A stretch of DNA of 64,000 bases from Amoebidium appalachense (Eukaryota > Ichthyosporea): NCBI GenBank assembly GCA_963693365.1, contig CAVNZM010000008.1, positions 4,154,001-4,218,000 on the forward strand, written 5' to 3'. The translations under genes were made by a program, and so were the position numbers. Below the pieces are notes generated by a model. The model did not search any database. It was not told the origin of the DNA and saw only the letters and a list, made by a program, of their open reading frames with translations. Shown piece after piece: positions 36,207 through 44,314 of the stretch (within the stretch, counting starts at the first letter, position 1; each line of letters starts with the position of its first letter).

Positions 36207-36474
36207 TATATTTGTCATTGATGTAATTTCTCGGGTACTTGTTTCGTGTGCAAGTGATAGAATTCATTCGGGGTTGTAGAATCGTATATTTGTCATTGAT
36301 GTAATTTCTCGTGTACTTGTTTCGTGTGCAAGTGATAGAATTCATTCGGGGTTGTAGAATCGTATATTTGTCATTGATGTAATTTCTCGGGTACTTGTTT
36401 CGTGTGCAAGTGATAGAATTCATTCGGGGTTGTAGAATCGTATATTTGTCATTGATGTAATTTCTCGGGTTGTC
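36207..36474 (+). repeat. 78-bp tandem repeat, 3.4 copies
   Basis: TATATTTGTCATTGATGTAA begins at 36207, 36285, 36363 and 36441; units also carry GTGTGCAAGTGATAGAATTC. It lies directly after the MYND gene. Confidence 0.9.
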
Positions 36475-36555
36475 ACTTTAGGGGCAAATTCGGGTCGGTG
36501 GTTATGTGCATAATGGTATGTGATTTTTCCAACATCGATGTCGACAGAATAAATC

Positions 36556-36953
36556 TCAGTGTGTTTTTCGCTTTACTCGCACAATTTGTCGAAGGGCCAG
36601 CCTCCGGTATTTTGGCATGAACTCGTTGGCAAACACGTACTTCCTTGCACGTCTGTGACCCCTCTTTTTGGACTGACCTCCTTGTTTTGGCATGACCTCT
36701 ACCCCAAAATTTTGGGCGCTTGCCCTGCACAACCCCTGTGAAACCACTTTCTCCGCTTGCACCCAGCCGCGCACAGGTTGCTGGTCCACGCACCCTCCTC
36801 GAGCTCGAGGGACACCTTGCGCCACCCTGATTCTGCGCGCTTGATCTCGCACGCCACCACAATGTCTCCCGGTCGCACACCTGCGGTCCACATGCTTGTG
36901 CAACAGCGCACGCTCAGCACCTCACACTCCGATTCGGGCCCACGTACACACAC
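36556..36953 (-). pseudogene. possible frameshifted small basic protein
   Basis: Two overlapping minus-strand frames could be one protein. From ATG 36953, MCVRGPESECEVLSVR runs to CKRRKWFHRGCAGQ near 36715, then the next frame continues QNFGVEVMPKQGGQSKKRG and ends RLALRQIVRVKRKTH at 36556. Together about 130 residues with Cys near the start and a very basic C-terminus. The join is a guess; no family recognised. Confidence 0.25.
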
Positions 36954-37053
36954 ACCGAAACACGCAAGCGCGCACTCTCGTGGTCATGCAGCGCCTCGAG
37001 AACTGGCACCTTGCGAATGAGTGTGCGCCGACGCAGGCGGGGACTCTGGAGGG

Positions 37054-37060
37054 TATAAAA
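37054..37060 (+). promoter_or_regulatory. TATA box of the 37113-37631 gene
   Basis: TATAAAA in GGGTATAAAAGCG, 53 bp before ATG 37113. Confidence 0.6.
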
Positions 37061-37112
37061 GCGTGTGTCTGACACGGGGAGCTGCCAGTCTGCATCTGCA
37101 CCAGAACCGACC

Positions 37113-37631
37113 ATGGCTTTTGAGCAGGACCTGAAGCTATTCGTGAATAGACTTTCGCTGTTTGTATCCAACATGACGTTCGACTCGAACGGCGCCGGGA
37201 GGGTGGGGAGCCGGCCGCTACAGCTCCACGCAAGACTCGGCAAGGGCGACACGATGCTGTCGGACACGATGCTGCCGCTGCAGTCGGTGGAAACCTCCAA
37301 TCGAGATGGACTCAACCACCTTGTGTTTTCGACGTGTCCGCTGGAGGGGGCCGGGGATGCGGTGACCATCGACCTGGATTGGGGCAAGTCGTTTCGGCTG
37401 ACCTGGGAGCGCTGGGACACCACGCTGTCGCTGCTGCAACCGAGGGATCCGACGGAGGAGGAGGGCATGAGCGAGGGACGAGCTGTCCCCATGGAGGCAA
37501 AGAGAAAACGAACAACCCTTCTGCGAATCGACTTTTTGAAGGACTTCCTTTGGCATGACATGGGGTGCGACATTCTGTCGCTGCAGTTATATGAATCAGT
37601 ACAGAAAAATAGGCGGCAGTGTAGAGAATAA
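37113..37631 (+). CDS. hypothetical protein
   Basis: A protein of 172 residues from ATG 37113 (ACCATGG context, MAFEQDLKLFVNRLSLFVSN), with a TATA box at the expected distance. It looks globular and mixed: hydrophobic strands (LNHLVFSTCPL, DAVTIDLDWGKSFRLTWERW) then a basic EAKRKRTTLLRIDFLKDF and a helical C-terminus. No recognisable domain, signal peptide or membrane segment. Coding status rests on composition and promoter placement. Confidence 0.55.
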   Translation: MAFEQDLKLFVNRLSLFVSNMTFDSNGAGRVGSRPLQLHARLGKGDTMLSDTMLPLQSVETSNRDGLNHLVFSTCPLEGAGDAVTIDLDWGKSFRLTWERWDTTLSLLQPRDPTEEEGMSEGRAVPMEAKRKRTTLLRIDFLKDFLWHDMGCDILSLQLYESVQKNRRQCRE

Positions 37632-37876
37632 TGCAGGTATCGCGCAGTGCGTGTGTGTGTGCGACTGCGCCCCGGATGGTGCAGCACGCGTATATAAGCA
37701 GGGCCACACCCAACGTGTCGTCCGAGCGCATGCTTGTGTGTGCGCACACAAATTTGTTTATTTTTCAGAGAAATGATCCCCCCCACCCTTCTCGCCCGCG
37801 AGGCCAACTTCGCATCAATGGAGTGGGGAAGCTCACCCCAGTGGCTTCATTCCGTGACCTCCTCGAGATCATCTAC

Positions 37877-38431
37877 CTACTCCCTGGGAAGCGCGCCCAC
37901 GAGTTCCGCAAGACCTGTGCCACCTACATAGCACGTAAGGGTAAAATTTTGTGGAATGCCATCCACAACTTTGCTTGTTTCGACCAATTGTCTGTGTGCT
38001 CGCTCGTGATGACTCCACGAGGATCGAGTATGAAAAGTGGCAGCGCAGATATGGCAGGAATATGGTCTTACGCCCGTGTGCACTCTTTGGTGGACGGTCA
38101 AACTGGCCTTGTGCCGGTATGATTTGCTGCATCCCATATAATCACATCTGAAAGAGTTCCCGCCAGAATGCGATCTCTGATGCACACGATATGAACTTGG
38201 ATGTATAAATTCCTTGCCACAATCGCTGCAAATAAAGGGTTTTTCTGACTTGTGTTTCCACATGTGTGTTGACAACGAAGCTGGGGTTGTATATGCAGCT
38301 GAACACTCCGGAAAATCACATTTGAACAGGGTGCCTGTGTGTTTTCGCAGATGGGTTTCCAAGTGAGCCTTCTGCCTGAAGTTCCGTCCACACTCCGGCC
38401 AGTTGCACTTCCACCCACGAGAATCTGTCAT
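37877..38431 (-). CDS. C2H2 zinc-finger protein (5 fingers)
   Basis: A protein of 184 residues from ATG 38431. Five fingers: CNWPECGRNF...HLRKH, CDFPECSAAY...HMWKH, CSDCGKEF...HQRSH, CDYMGCSKSY...HQRVH and CHICAATF...HERAH, with TGEKP-like linkers (HKSEKPFIC, HTGVRPYSC). After the fingers, about 35 residues (VVDGIPQNFTLTCYVGGTG) are unassigned. The DNA directly upstream (38464-38798) is packed with GAGTA/TACTC words, an attractive candidate target, by inference. Confidence 0.85.
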   Translation of the reverse strand: MTDSRGWKCNWPECGRNFRQKAHLETHLRKHTGTLFKCDFPECSAAYTTPASLSTHMWKHKSEKPFICSDCGKEFIHPSSYRVHQRSHSGGNSFRCDYMGCSKSYRHKASLTVHQRVHTGVRPYSCHICAATFHTRSSWSHHERAHRQLVETSKVVDGIPQNFTLTCYVGGTGLAELVGALPRE

Positions 38432-38463
38432 CGTTGAGGTTAAGGCATAAAAAAGCCAACGTT

Positions 38464-38798
38464 TTCCTTTGCCCTGAGTAATTCAAGTTACTCTGAGCAT
38501 AAAATTAATGGTTTTTTATTTGTTTCATGAGTAACAATATCTTACTCAGGGTACTCATTCTGAGTAACACAGACAAGTTTCCCCCACTAGATGTTACTCA
38601 CCCAAATATGGTAAAGGTTTCCTTTTTAGGTATAAAAATATGCAATTGTCATATAGTGAGTAGGATGAGTAGGATGAGTACGTACTCATCTACTGTGGGC
38701 TACGGGTATACCTAAATCTCAATCCAAAAGGAAATTGGAACACCCGGGGGGAGACCAGATGAGTAGGTACTCAAGCTACTCATCCTACTCACCCCATC
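38464..38798. promoter_or_regulatory. GAGTA/TACTC cluster: candidate origin or operator
   Basis: About 18 copies of GAGTA or its complement in 335 bp, in direct and inverted pairs such as GATGAGTACGTACTCATC and GAGTAGGTACTCAAGCTACTC. It sits between a zinc-finger gene start (38431) and the 3' end of helicase 2 (38789). Iterated, inverted short words next to a helicase gene are typical of replication origins or of a regulator's binding array. Confidence 0.5.
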
Positions 38799-40174
38799 AA
38801 AATGGCCTTAAAATTTAGGTGGTACCCCTTACACCTCCCCTGGACAAACAAACTCATTCCATTAACTTTGTCCCCAAAAAGCTTCGAGAGGCATTCGCCC
38901 ACTTGTCGCAGGCTGGCTGTCTGCGGGTTCTTGCCGTTTAAGCGCATCCACTCTTGAAGATGAAGGTGGATCTCGGTTGCTGTCACAAACTTTCCGTCGG
39001 TGAGGGCCATTCTTTCGCAGCTGTCCTCCCCCATGACAACATCCTTCAAAAAGGACAGACAGTCAGATCGGGAAAACGATTTCAGACGCTCCTTCAACTT
39101 GGAGTTCGGTGGGCGGAGATAAAGCAAGATTGGATTCCCATTAGGACGGTGTTGGTGCAGAAATTGGTAGAGGTGGTGTAGAGCATCTTGATCCTCATAG
39201 TGTGTCCAGAGGTTGTTGAAGTATGCCGTGTCGTTGACTTTTGCAGGTGAGACCTCAAAGCAGGCAGAGCGGCGGTCGCTGGCTTCAACACGCAGTGGCC
39301 AGTCCTCGTTTGACATAAACACGTAGCGCTCACAGGACCGTCGGACCATTTGGTCGATGCCTTTTCGCTCGATAACCATTGTCGTGTCTGTTATCATATT
39401 TTTGAGCTGGTTGTTGACTGTGTGTTCCCCCCCAAAGGTCACTTCATCGACCAACACAAGCAGCTTATCCGCGAGGTGTGCATTGAAATTCCCAACCAAT
39501 CGGTGTTTGCTGTTCACGGTTACAACCAAGGCGGGACCCAATAACTTGCTGAATATGTTCCAAAACATGTTTTTTCCCGTCCCTTGGACACTTTTGAAAA
39601 GACAACAACTATCAGGCTTTTGTCCTGGATGCTGGATGATATGTGCAATCCAATTAAGAAGAAACCCGCCCATGATGGGGTCACCGTTGGCCATAATGTT
39701 GTGTAGGTGCCAGAGAAAGGGTCCCACTTTATGTGAGTCCACTCGGAAACCGTCAATAGGTGAAAACGCCATGCCGCCATATGTATTGAAGCAGGCGTAG
39801 TTCTCGTCCTTCTCGCACTTGAGATCAGCCGGGTCAAAAACAGCGTCGTTGAACCATGTTATTGTGGGTTTGCATAGATAGTCCTTCCCCAAGTAAACAG
39901 CGTCTTTTTTCCCATTCGGATAGGTGAATCTCATGGCGGACAGAGTCCCGTTGACTGCCTCCCTGGATTGGAAATCAAAAGTGGTACGTCTCCCCTTGTT
40001 GATTTTTACCACATACACATTGCTATTTAGAACGCGAGCTACTTTTGTCCTCAAAAAAGCAATAATGGCATCTTTGTCACACCAGGAACCAATGGAGCTT
40101 GATGGGGCAAAGCGCGGTAATCCATCCGTAACATTGAGAAACGAAGTACGTGCGGCCTCGTCAATGTTTATCAT
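38789..40174 (-). CDS. SF3 (D5/DUF5906-like) helicase 2
   Basis: A protein of 461 residues from ATG 40174. Walker A SVQGTGKN (195-202), Walker B KLLVLVDEV (237-245), sensor FMSNED (286-291) and Arg finger SDRRSACFEV (299-308). Lead-in GFLLNWIAHIIQHPGQKPDSC matches helicase 1 in layout. The C-terminal module (CLSFLKDVVMGED, DGKFVTATEIHLHLQEWMRL, GECLSKLFGDK) is shared with helicase 1 and the two nuclease-like proteins. The N-terminal 180 residues differ from helicase 1, so the two are diverged paralogues or separately acquired. No primase motif seen. Confidence 0.85.
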   Translation of the reverse strand: MINIDEAARTSFLNVTDGLPRFAPSSSIGSWCDKDAIIAFLRTKVARVLNSNVYVVKINKGRRTTFDFQSREAVNGTLSAMRFTYPNGKKDAVYLGKDYLCKPTITWFNDAVFDPADLKCEKDENYACFNTYGGMAFSPIDGFRVDSHKVGPFLWHLHNIMANGDPIMGGFLLNWIAHIIQHPGQKPDSCCLFKSVQGTGKNMFWNIFSKLLGPALVVTVNSKHRLVGNFNAHLADKLLVLVDEVTFGGEHTVNNQLKNMITDTTMVIERKGIDQMVRRSCERYVFMSNEDWPLRVEASDRRSACFEVSPAKVNDTAYFNNLWTHYEDQDALHHLYQFLHQHRPNGNPILLYLRPPNSKLKERLKSFSRSDCLSFLKDVVMGEDSCERMALTDGKFVTATEIHLHLQEWMRLNGKNPQTASLRQVGECLSKLFGDKVNGMSLFVQGRCKGYHLNFKAILMG

Positions 40175-40461
40175 TATTATCTTATACTAGAAAATAATTT
40201 TGTCTGGGTGGGCTACGAGCCCTAAAACATGTATTTCCAGTTGCCCCGTGTGCAGGGCACTGCTACAATGATCTTTGGCAACCTTGTTTTTCTTTGTCAT
40301 ATATATGGTCAATTTGATAGCTGTTCGATCTTGTGTCCAGAGCGGTGGTTGTAAAAGGCAACAACAACAACCCACTGCAAGTGTCACAAAGGGCACACTT
40401 ATTCTTGTTATCTGAAACTGCCAATGTTGGGCAACTTCAAATATTTTCTATACCTTATAGT

Positions 40462-41145
40462 ATGCCCCACAATGGCACCAAGTACATATCTGGACTTCAA
40501 TCCAGAAAGAAGTACGGGGTATCGGGATCCTCACTTCGGAGATGGGCAAACCAGGGACGCATCCGAATTGTTAGAACACCAGGCAATGTCCGCCTGTACA
40601 ACACCTCGGACATTGACACGTTGCTCGGGTGTGAAACGGACACACGAACAGACAGAGTTGATGTTGCCTACGCACGGGTCTCATCCCACAAACAGCGCAC
40701 GGACCTCGACCGGCAAGTTCAGTATCTGCGTGAACGGTGTCCCAATCACGAAATTGTCACTGATGTCGGGAGTGGCGTCAACTTTAAGCGCAGAGGACTG
40801 CTGTCCATTTTGGAACGGGCAAGCAAGGGAAATGTCAGAGAGATTGTGGTTGCCCACAAGGACAGGCTGTGTCGACTCGCCGGTGACCTGCTGTGGTGGA
40901 TTCTGGAAGCATATGGGGTCAAAATCGTGGTTCTCAATCACGCAGACGAATCCAATACAGATGAACTCGCGGAAGACCTTATCGCCGTCACCACCCACTT
41001 TGTCTGTAAGCATCATGGACGTCGCAAGTACGGAAACAAGTGCAATGGAAAAGAGGGAAGCGGAAAGGAACGTCAAAAGACTAAAGCGCATGGCATCGAA
41101 ACACATGAAGAAAGAGCAGAAACTCTATTTGAAGGATCGTCTTAA
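40462..41145 (+). CDS. tnpA: IS607 TnpA-type serine recombinase
   Basis: A protein of 227 residues from ATG 40462 (MPHNGTKYISGL), the normal size for IS607 TnpA. An N-terminal MerR-like helix-turn-helix (SRKKYGVSGSSLRRWANQG, then RTPGNVRLYNTSDID) binds DNA. The resolvase-type catalytic domain begins YARVSSHKQRTDLDRQ, with the nucleophile in RVS (S74), followed by the DR motif AHKDRLCRL and the family-typical end ELAEDLIAVTTHFVCKHHGRRKYG. The frame is open further upstream, but homology starts at this Met. Its 3' end overlaps the nuclease gene by 131 bp. It appears intact, so it may still be able to mobilise the nested element. Confidence 0.9.
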   Translation: MPHNGTKYISGLQSRKKYGVSGSSLRRWANQGRIRIVRTPGNVRLYNTSDIDTLLGCETDTRTDRVDVAYARVSSHKQRTDLDRQVQYLRERCPNHEIVTDVGSGVNFKRRGLLSILERASKGNVREIVVAHKDRLCRLAGDLLWWILEAYGVKIVVLNHADESNTDELAEDLIAVTTHFVCKHHGRRKYGNKCNGKEGSGKERQKTKAHGIETHEERAETLFEGSS

Positions 41146-42430
41146 TGGACGGCCTCCGGAGCTTGACGATTATGTGGCCTGTGGAGTGAACGTTTTGGCT
41201 TTGCGGGAAAGGACCGAGCTTTTGGTCCGCACAAAACTCATCCGTGTGATCCCAACAAAGGAACAAAAGCGATGGTTGGTCGAATGCTTCGGAGTGGCAA
41301 GGAAGATCTTCAATCAATGTGTAGGTCTTCACGACCTGAAGGGAAGCATGGACAAAACCGAATATCGCAGGCAATTTGTCAACAACAAAAGCATTCCAGA
41401 CTGCGAAGAATACAAGAAGCGTGTGCCAAACCTTCTTCGTAACGGTGCGGTGGATGATTTTTTCGGGGCCGTGGGTTCGCAGAAGGCAAAGGCACGTTAT
41501 GCTAAGAAGAGGGGTTTAAAGGCAACCAGTGTCTTTGTCCGGTATAGATCCAAAAAGGACGGATATCAATCAATTCTAATACCCCGCGCACTCACCAAGT
41601 TCAATGGTACACACGCCATTTTTGCCCCAACGATGTGCCCCGAAGGTGGGCATTTGAAACTTGCGGAGCAAGTACAACCGGATGAGATGGAAACAGATGG
41701 GCGGCTCTTGATGACCAGGGACGGGAATTTCTACCTATCAATTACATATCGGGTACCGGGGGGTGATAGCCAAACCCCTCTAACCGAACAACACGATAGG
41801 CGGATACTAGTATGTGCACTTGATCCTGGTATTAGAACCTTCCAGACTGTCTATGACCCCTGTAACAAGGAGGTCACACACCTTTTTCCCGGGGACATCA
41901 AACGCATCAGTCGGCTGCTCAACCGTGAGGACCAGCTGAAAAGTCGTTTGACACAGACATCTGTTAAACACAAAAGTCGGTATCGGATGAGAAAGGCCCT
42001 GTTCCGAATGCGCCGAAGGGTTCAGAACCTTATTGCCGACGCACACTGGAAGGCCGCTGGATGGCTCACCTCCAACTTCGACGTGGTAGTTATTCCTTGG
42101 TTTGACTCTGGGAGTATGTCACGTAGGGGCAAGAGGAAACTTCGCAGCAAGAGCGTCCGATGCATGATGGGTTGGCAGCATGCCAAGTTTCGACAACGGC
42201 TGGTGTGTAAAGCAGAGCAACGGGGAACTGCAGTGGTGTTTGTCAATGAATCCTACACCAGCAAAACGTGTGGGAGGTGTGGACAGATCAACCAGGGTCT
42301 TGGAGGTTCTAAGGTGTTCAAGTGTAAACATTGTGGGTTGGTCATTGACAGAGATGTCAATGGGGCTCGCAACATATTTATTCGCTCATGTACGCGGCCC
42401 GTGGGCAGCCACGGGCCTCTGCCGGTATAG
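41015..42430 (+). CDS. Fanzor2/TnpB-like RNA-guided nuclease
   Basis: A protein of 471 residues from ATG 41015 (MDVASTETSAMEKREAERN), inside the end of tnpA as in other IS607 elements. The N-terminal part (about 60-260) has the TnpB-type LRERTELLVRTKLIRVIPT and FGVARKIFNQCV blocks. RuvC-I is CALDPGIRTFQTVY (D270). The usual RuvC-II position (VVVIPWFDSG, 357-366) lacks Glu; instead VNESYTSKTC places Glu at 412, the rearranged catalytic position described for Fanzors and some TnpBs. A CxxC...CxxC zinc ribbon (419/422, 437/440) and RuvC-III VIDRDVNGARNIF (D446) follow. No premature stop. Family function: DNA cleavage guided by an RNA from the element's 3' end. Confidence 0.9.
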   Translation: MDVASTETSAMEKREAERNVKRLKRMASKHMKKEQKLYLKDRLNGRPPELDDYVACGVNVLALRERTELLVRTKLIRVIPTKEQKRWLVECFGVARKIFNQCVGLHDLKGSMDKTEYRRQFVNNKSIPDCEEYKKRVPNLLRNGAVDDFFGAVGSQKAKARYAKKRGLKATSVFVRYRSKKDGYQSILIPRALTKFNGTHAIFAPTMCPEGGHLKLAEQVQPDEMETDGRLLMTRDGNFYLSITYRVPGGDSQTPLTEQHDRRILVCALDPGIRTFQTVYDPCNKEVTHLFPGDIKRISRLLNREDQLKSRLTQTSVKHKSRYRMRKALFRMRRRVQNLIADAHWKAAGWLTSNFDVVVIPWFDSGSMSRRGKRKLRSKSVRCMMGWQHAKFRQRLVCKAEQRGTAVVFVNESYTSKTCGRCGQINQGLGGSKVFKCKHCGLVIDRDVNGARNIFIRSCTRPVGSHGPLPV

Positions 42431-42510
42431 GCCAAGGTTCTTGTAATCTTGCATGACCATGCCACTAGCCTAGCTCCTTTCATGACCCGTGGTCATGTTG
42501 GCAAGTTTAG
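42385..42510 (+). ncRNA. candidate guide-RNA scaffold (fRNA/omega-RNA region)
   Basis: At and just after the nuclease stop codon lie hairpins GCGGCCCGTGGGCAGCCACGG-like (42394-42420) and CATGACCCGTGGTCATG (42482-42500, a perfect 7-bp stem). TnpB and Fanzor guide RNAs derive from this position, overlapping the gene's 3' end. Position and structure only; the boundary is not mapped. Confidence 0.35.
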
Positions 42511-42546
42511 GAAAGGATGGTAGGTTCAACTGTATCTGTCACGAAA

Positions 42547-43224
42547 ATGAGTTCTAAAGAGGATATCAAAGATCTAGAAAGGCGCGCTGCAAAAATAGAG
42601 ACAAGACTCAAGACTTTGGAGGAGGATGCAAAGGCCCTGCGGGACACCCAGGCCCGTTTCGCGCGCGCCCTTGCTAGGCACACCCGCGCTTCGCGCACCA
42701 CTACAGCGGCAACCGTGGCACCCCCAGCGGCAACCGTGGCACCCCCTGTCCTGGCAGCGGCTTCGCGCACCACTACAGCAGCAACCGTGACACCCCCAGC
42801 AGCAACCGTGGCACCCCCTGTCCTGGCAGCGGCACCTGCACTTCGTGCTGGCGAGCATGGCAGCTCCTATCCCGTGGACTTGGCCCCCCAGCCCCTGCAG
42901 CGCTCACGTTTGCACATCACACAGGGGTCCAAGACACGGAAGAAACCACGAAGACAGCAGAAGAGGACACGAGAGGAAGTCAGTAGCTCTGGGTCGGAGG
43001 TGGATTACCTTCCTCCAGTGCCTGTGTCTCGGGCCGCGTTAGCTTGGTACAAGACCTTGACACGGGGACGGCGGTCAGAACATGAGGAGTACTCGTCTTC
43101 TGAGGAGTACTCGTCTTCCGAGTCCAAGACCTTGACACGGGGACAGCAGTCAGAACCTGAGGAGTACTCGTCTTCCGAGTCCAAGAGGCCTGGACACGGT
43201 GAAAAAAGGGGCCGCTATGAGTAG
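42547..43224 (+). CDS. coiled-coil/low-complexity protein A
   Basis: A protein of 225 residues from ATG 42547. Residues 1-45 form a coiled coil (IKDLERRAAKIETRLKTLEE), then an Ala/Pro/Thr repeat (ATVAPPAATVAPPVLAAA, from a duplicated 72-bp DNA unit), a basic segment (KTRKKPRRQQKRTREE) and Ser/Glu-rich repeats (EEYSSSESKTLTRG). Layout and composition resemble the gene at 44315-45460. No enzymatic domain. Could be a structural, scaffold or DNA-condensing protein; function unknown. Confidence 0.55.
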   Translation: MSSKEDIKDLERRAAKIETRLKTLEEDAKALRDTQARFARALARHTRASRTTTAATVAPPAATVAPPVLAAASRTTTAATVTPPAATVAPPVLAAAPALRAGEHGSSYPVDLAPQPLQRSRLHITQGSKTRKKPRRQQKRTREEVSSSGSEVDYLPPVPVSRAALAWYKTLTRGRRSEHEEYSSSEEYSSSESKTLTRGQQSEPEEYSSSESKRPGHGEKRGRYE

Positions 43225-43299
43225 GCTAAGCCTCAGGCTATTCTAGTGTGTGTATTTTTGAAATGCAGCCACGCTGTCAGGCTGAGCCTTCGATGTGTA

Positions 43300-43915
43300 C
43301 TTAGGTGGGGCTGTGCAACGTGTACTTAGGGTGGTGCCTGTACTTAGGGTGGTGCCTGTACTTAGGGTGGTGCCTGTACTTAGGGTGGTGCAGACGTGTA
43401 CTTGGGGTGGGGCTGTGCATATTGTACTTAGGGTGGTGCCTGTACTTAGGGTGGTGCCTGTACTTAGGGTGGTGCCTGTACTTAGGGTGGTGCCTGTACT
43501 TAGGGTGGTGCAGACGTGTACTTGGGGTGGGGCTGTGCATATTGTACTTAGGGTGGTGCAGACGTGTACTTAGGGTGGTGCAGACGTGTACTTAGGGTGG
43601 TGCAGACGTGTACTTAGGGTGGTGCAGACGTGTACTTAGGGTGGGGCTGTGCACCACAGTCTACTTAGGGTGGTGCAGACGTGTACTTAGGGTGGTGCAG
43701 ACGTGTACTTAGGGTGGTGCAGACGTGTACTTAGGGTGGGGCTGTGCACCACAGTGTACTTAGGGTGGTGCAGACGTGTACTTAGGGTGGTGCAGACGTG
43801 TACTTAGGGTGGGGCTGTGCACCACAGTGTACTTAGGGTGGTGCAGATGTGTACTTAGGGTGGGGCTGTGCACCACAGTGTACTTAGGGTGGTGCAGAGT
43901 GTACTTAGGTGGGTG
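43300..43915 (+). repeat. GTACTTAGGGTGGTG minisatellite
   Basis: About 30 units of 18-20 bp, GTACTTAGGGTGGTGCCT or GTACTTAGGGTGGTGCAGAC, with periodic GGGGCTGTGCA(CCACA) variants. Each unit contains TTAGGG. Open frames through it are repeat artefacts. Confidence 0.9.
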
Positions 43916-43929
43916 TCTTGTGGTGAAAG

Positions 43930-44314
43930 TAAAGTTTATGGCATACAGGCAGATGTGTGCTTTAAGCCTTAGGGAACTGTGGGCAGACATGTCAACACTT
44001 GGGCCTATGGGTAGACGTGTACACACTTAGTGTATTTGTTTGTGTCTCTCATGGTTATTTTATAGCATGAAGCACTGCAAAAAATGGTGTATGTTTCCGT
44101 GGTCCACGTACACAGAATCCTTTAATATGAACACAAGTGATTGTATAGAAAAAGAGTAAGTACGTACATGATAGTCTAGTCAGATTATAAAGAACAAATC
44201 AACTTGGACCGAGTATATTCAAATACAAACTAAAAGAGAAAAGAAACAAATAAATCAAGACCGATCAATTCAAATACAAATCAAAAGAGAATGCCACTTA
44301 GTCGACCAATCAAA
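43930..44314. other. no supported gene
   Basis: AT-rich spacer with near-repeats of AAATACAAA(C/T)(T/C)AAAAGAGAA (44220 and 44272). No gene seen. Confidence 0.45.

Larger units (their letters stand above)
40175..42546 (+). mobile_element. IS607-family element (serine recombinase + Fanzor2/TnpB-like)
   Basis: Two overlapping plus-strand genes, a MerR-HTH serine recombinase and a TnpB-like nuclease, in the canonical IS607 order. IS607 elements have no inverted repeats and make no target duplication, so the limits given are the neighbouring genes, not mapped ends. The left side has a GGTTGTAAAAGGCAACAAC hairpin-like stretch near 40348 and the right side has two strong hairpins (42394-42420, 42482-42500). 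Nested inside the 37.6-kb unit. IS607-Fanzor2 elements are known from giant viruses and diverse eukaryotes. Confidence 0.8.

Noticed and set aside
36913-37807. Minus-strand frame of ~297 codons opposite the 37113-37631 gene
   Set aside because: Antisense of a gene with ATG context and TATA box; composition (Ser/Arg-rich) looks like a shadow frame.
40424-41014. N-terminal extension of the Fanzor frame upstream of 41015
   Set aside because: It overlaps the whole tnpA catalytic region in another frame and has no TnpB-like motif; ATG 41015 gives a normal length.
43295-44030. Val/Leu/Gly-rich frames in the TTAGGG-containing minisatellite
   Set aside because: Pure repeat translation.
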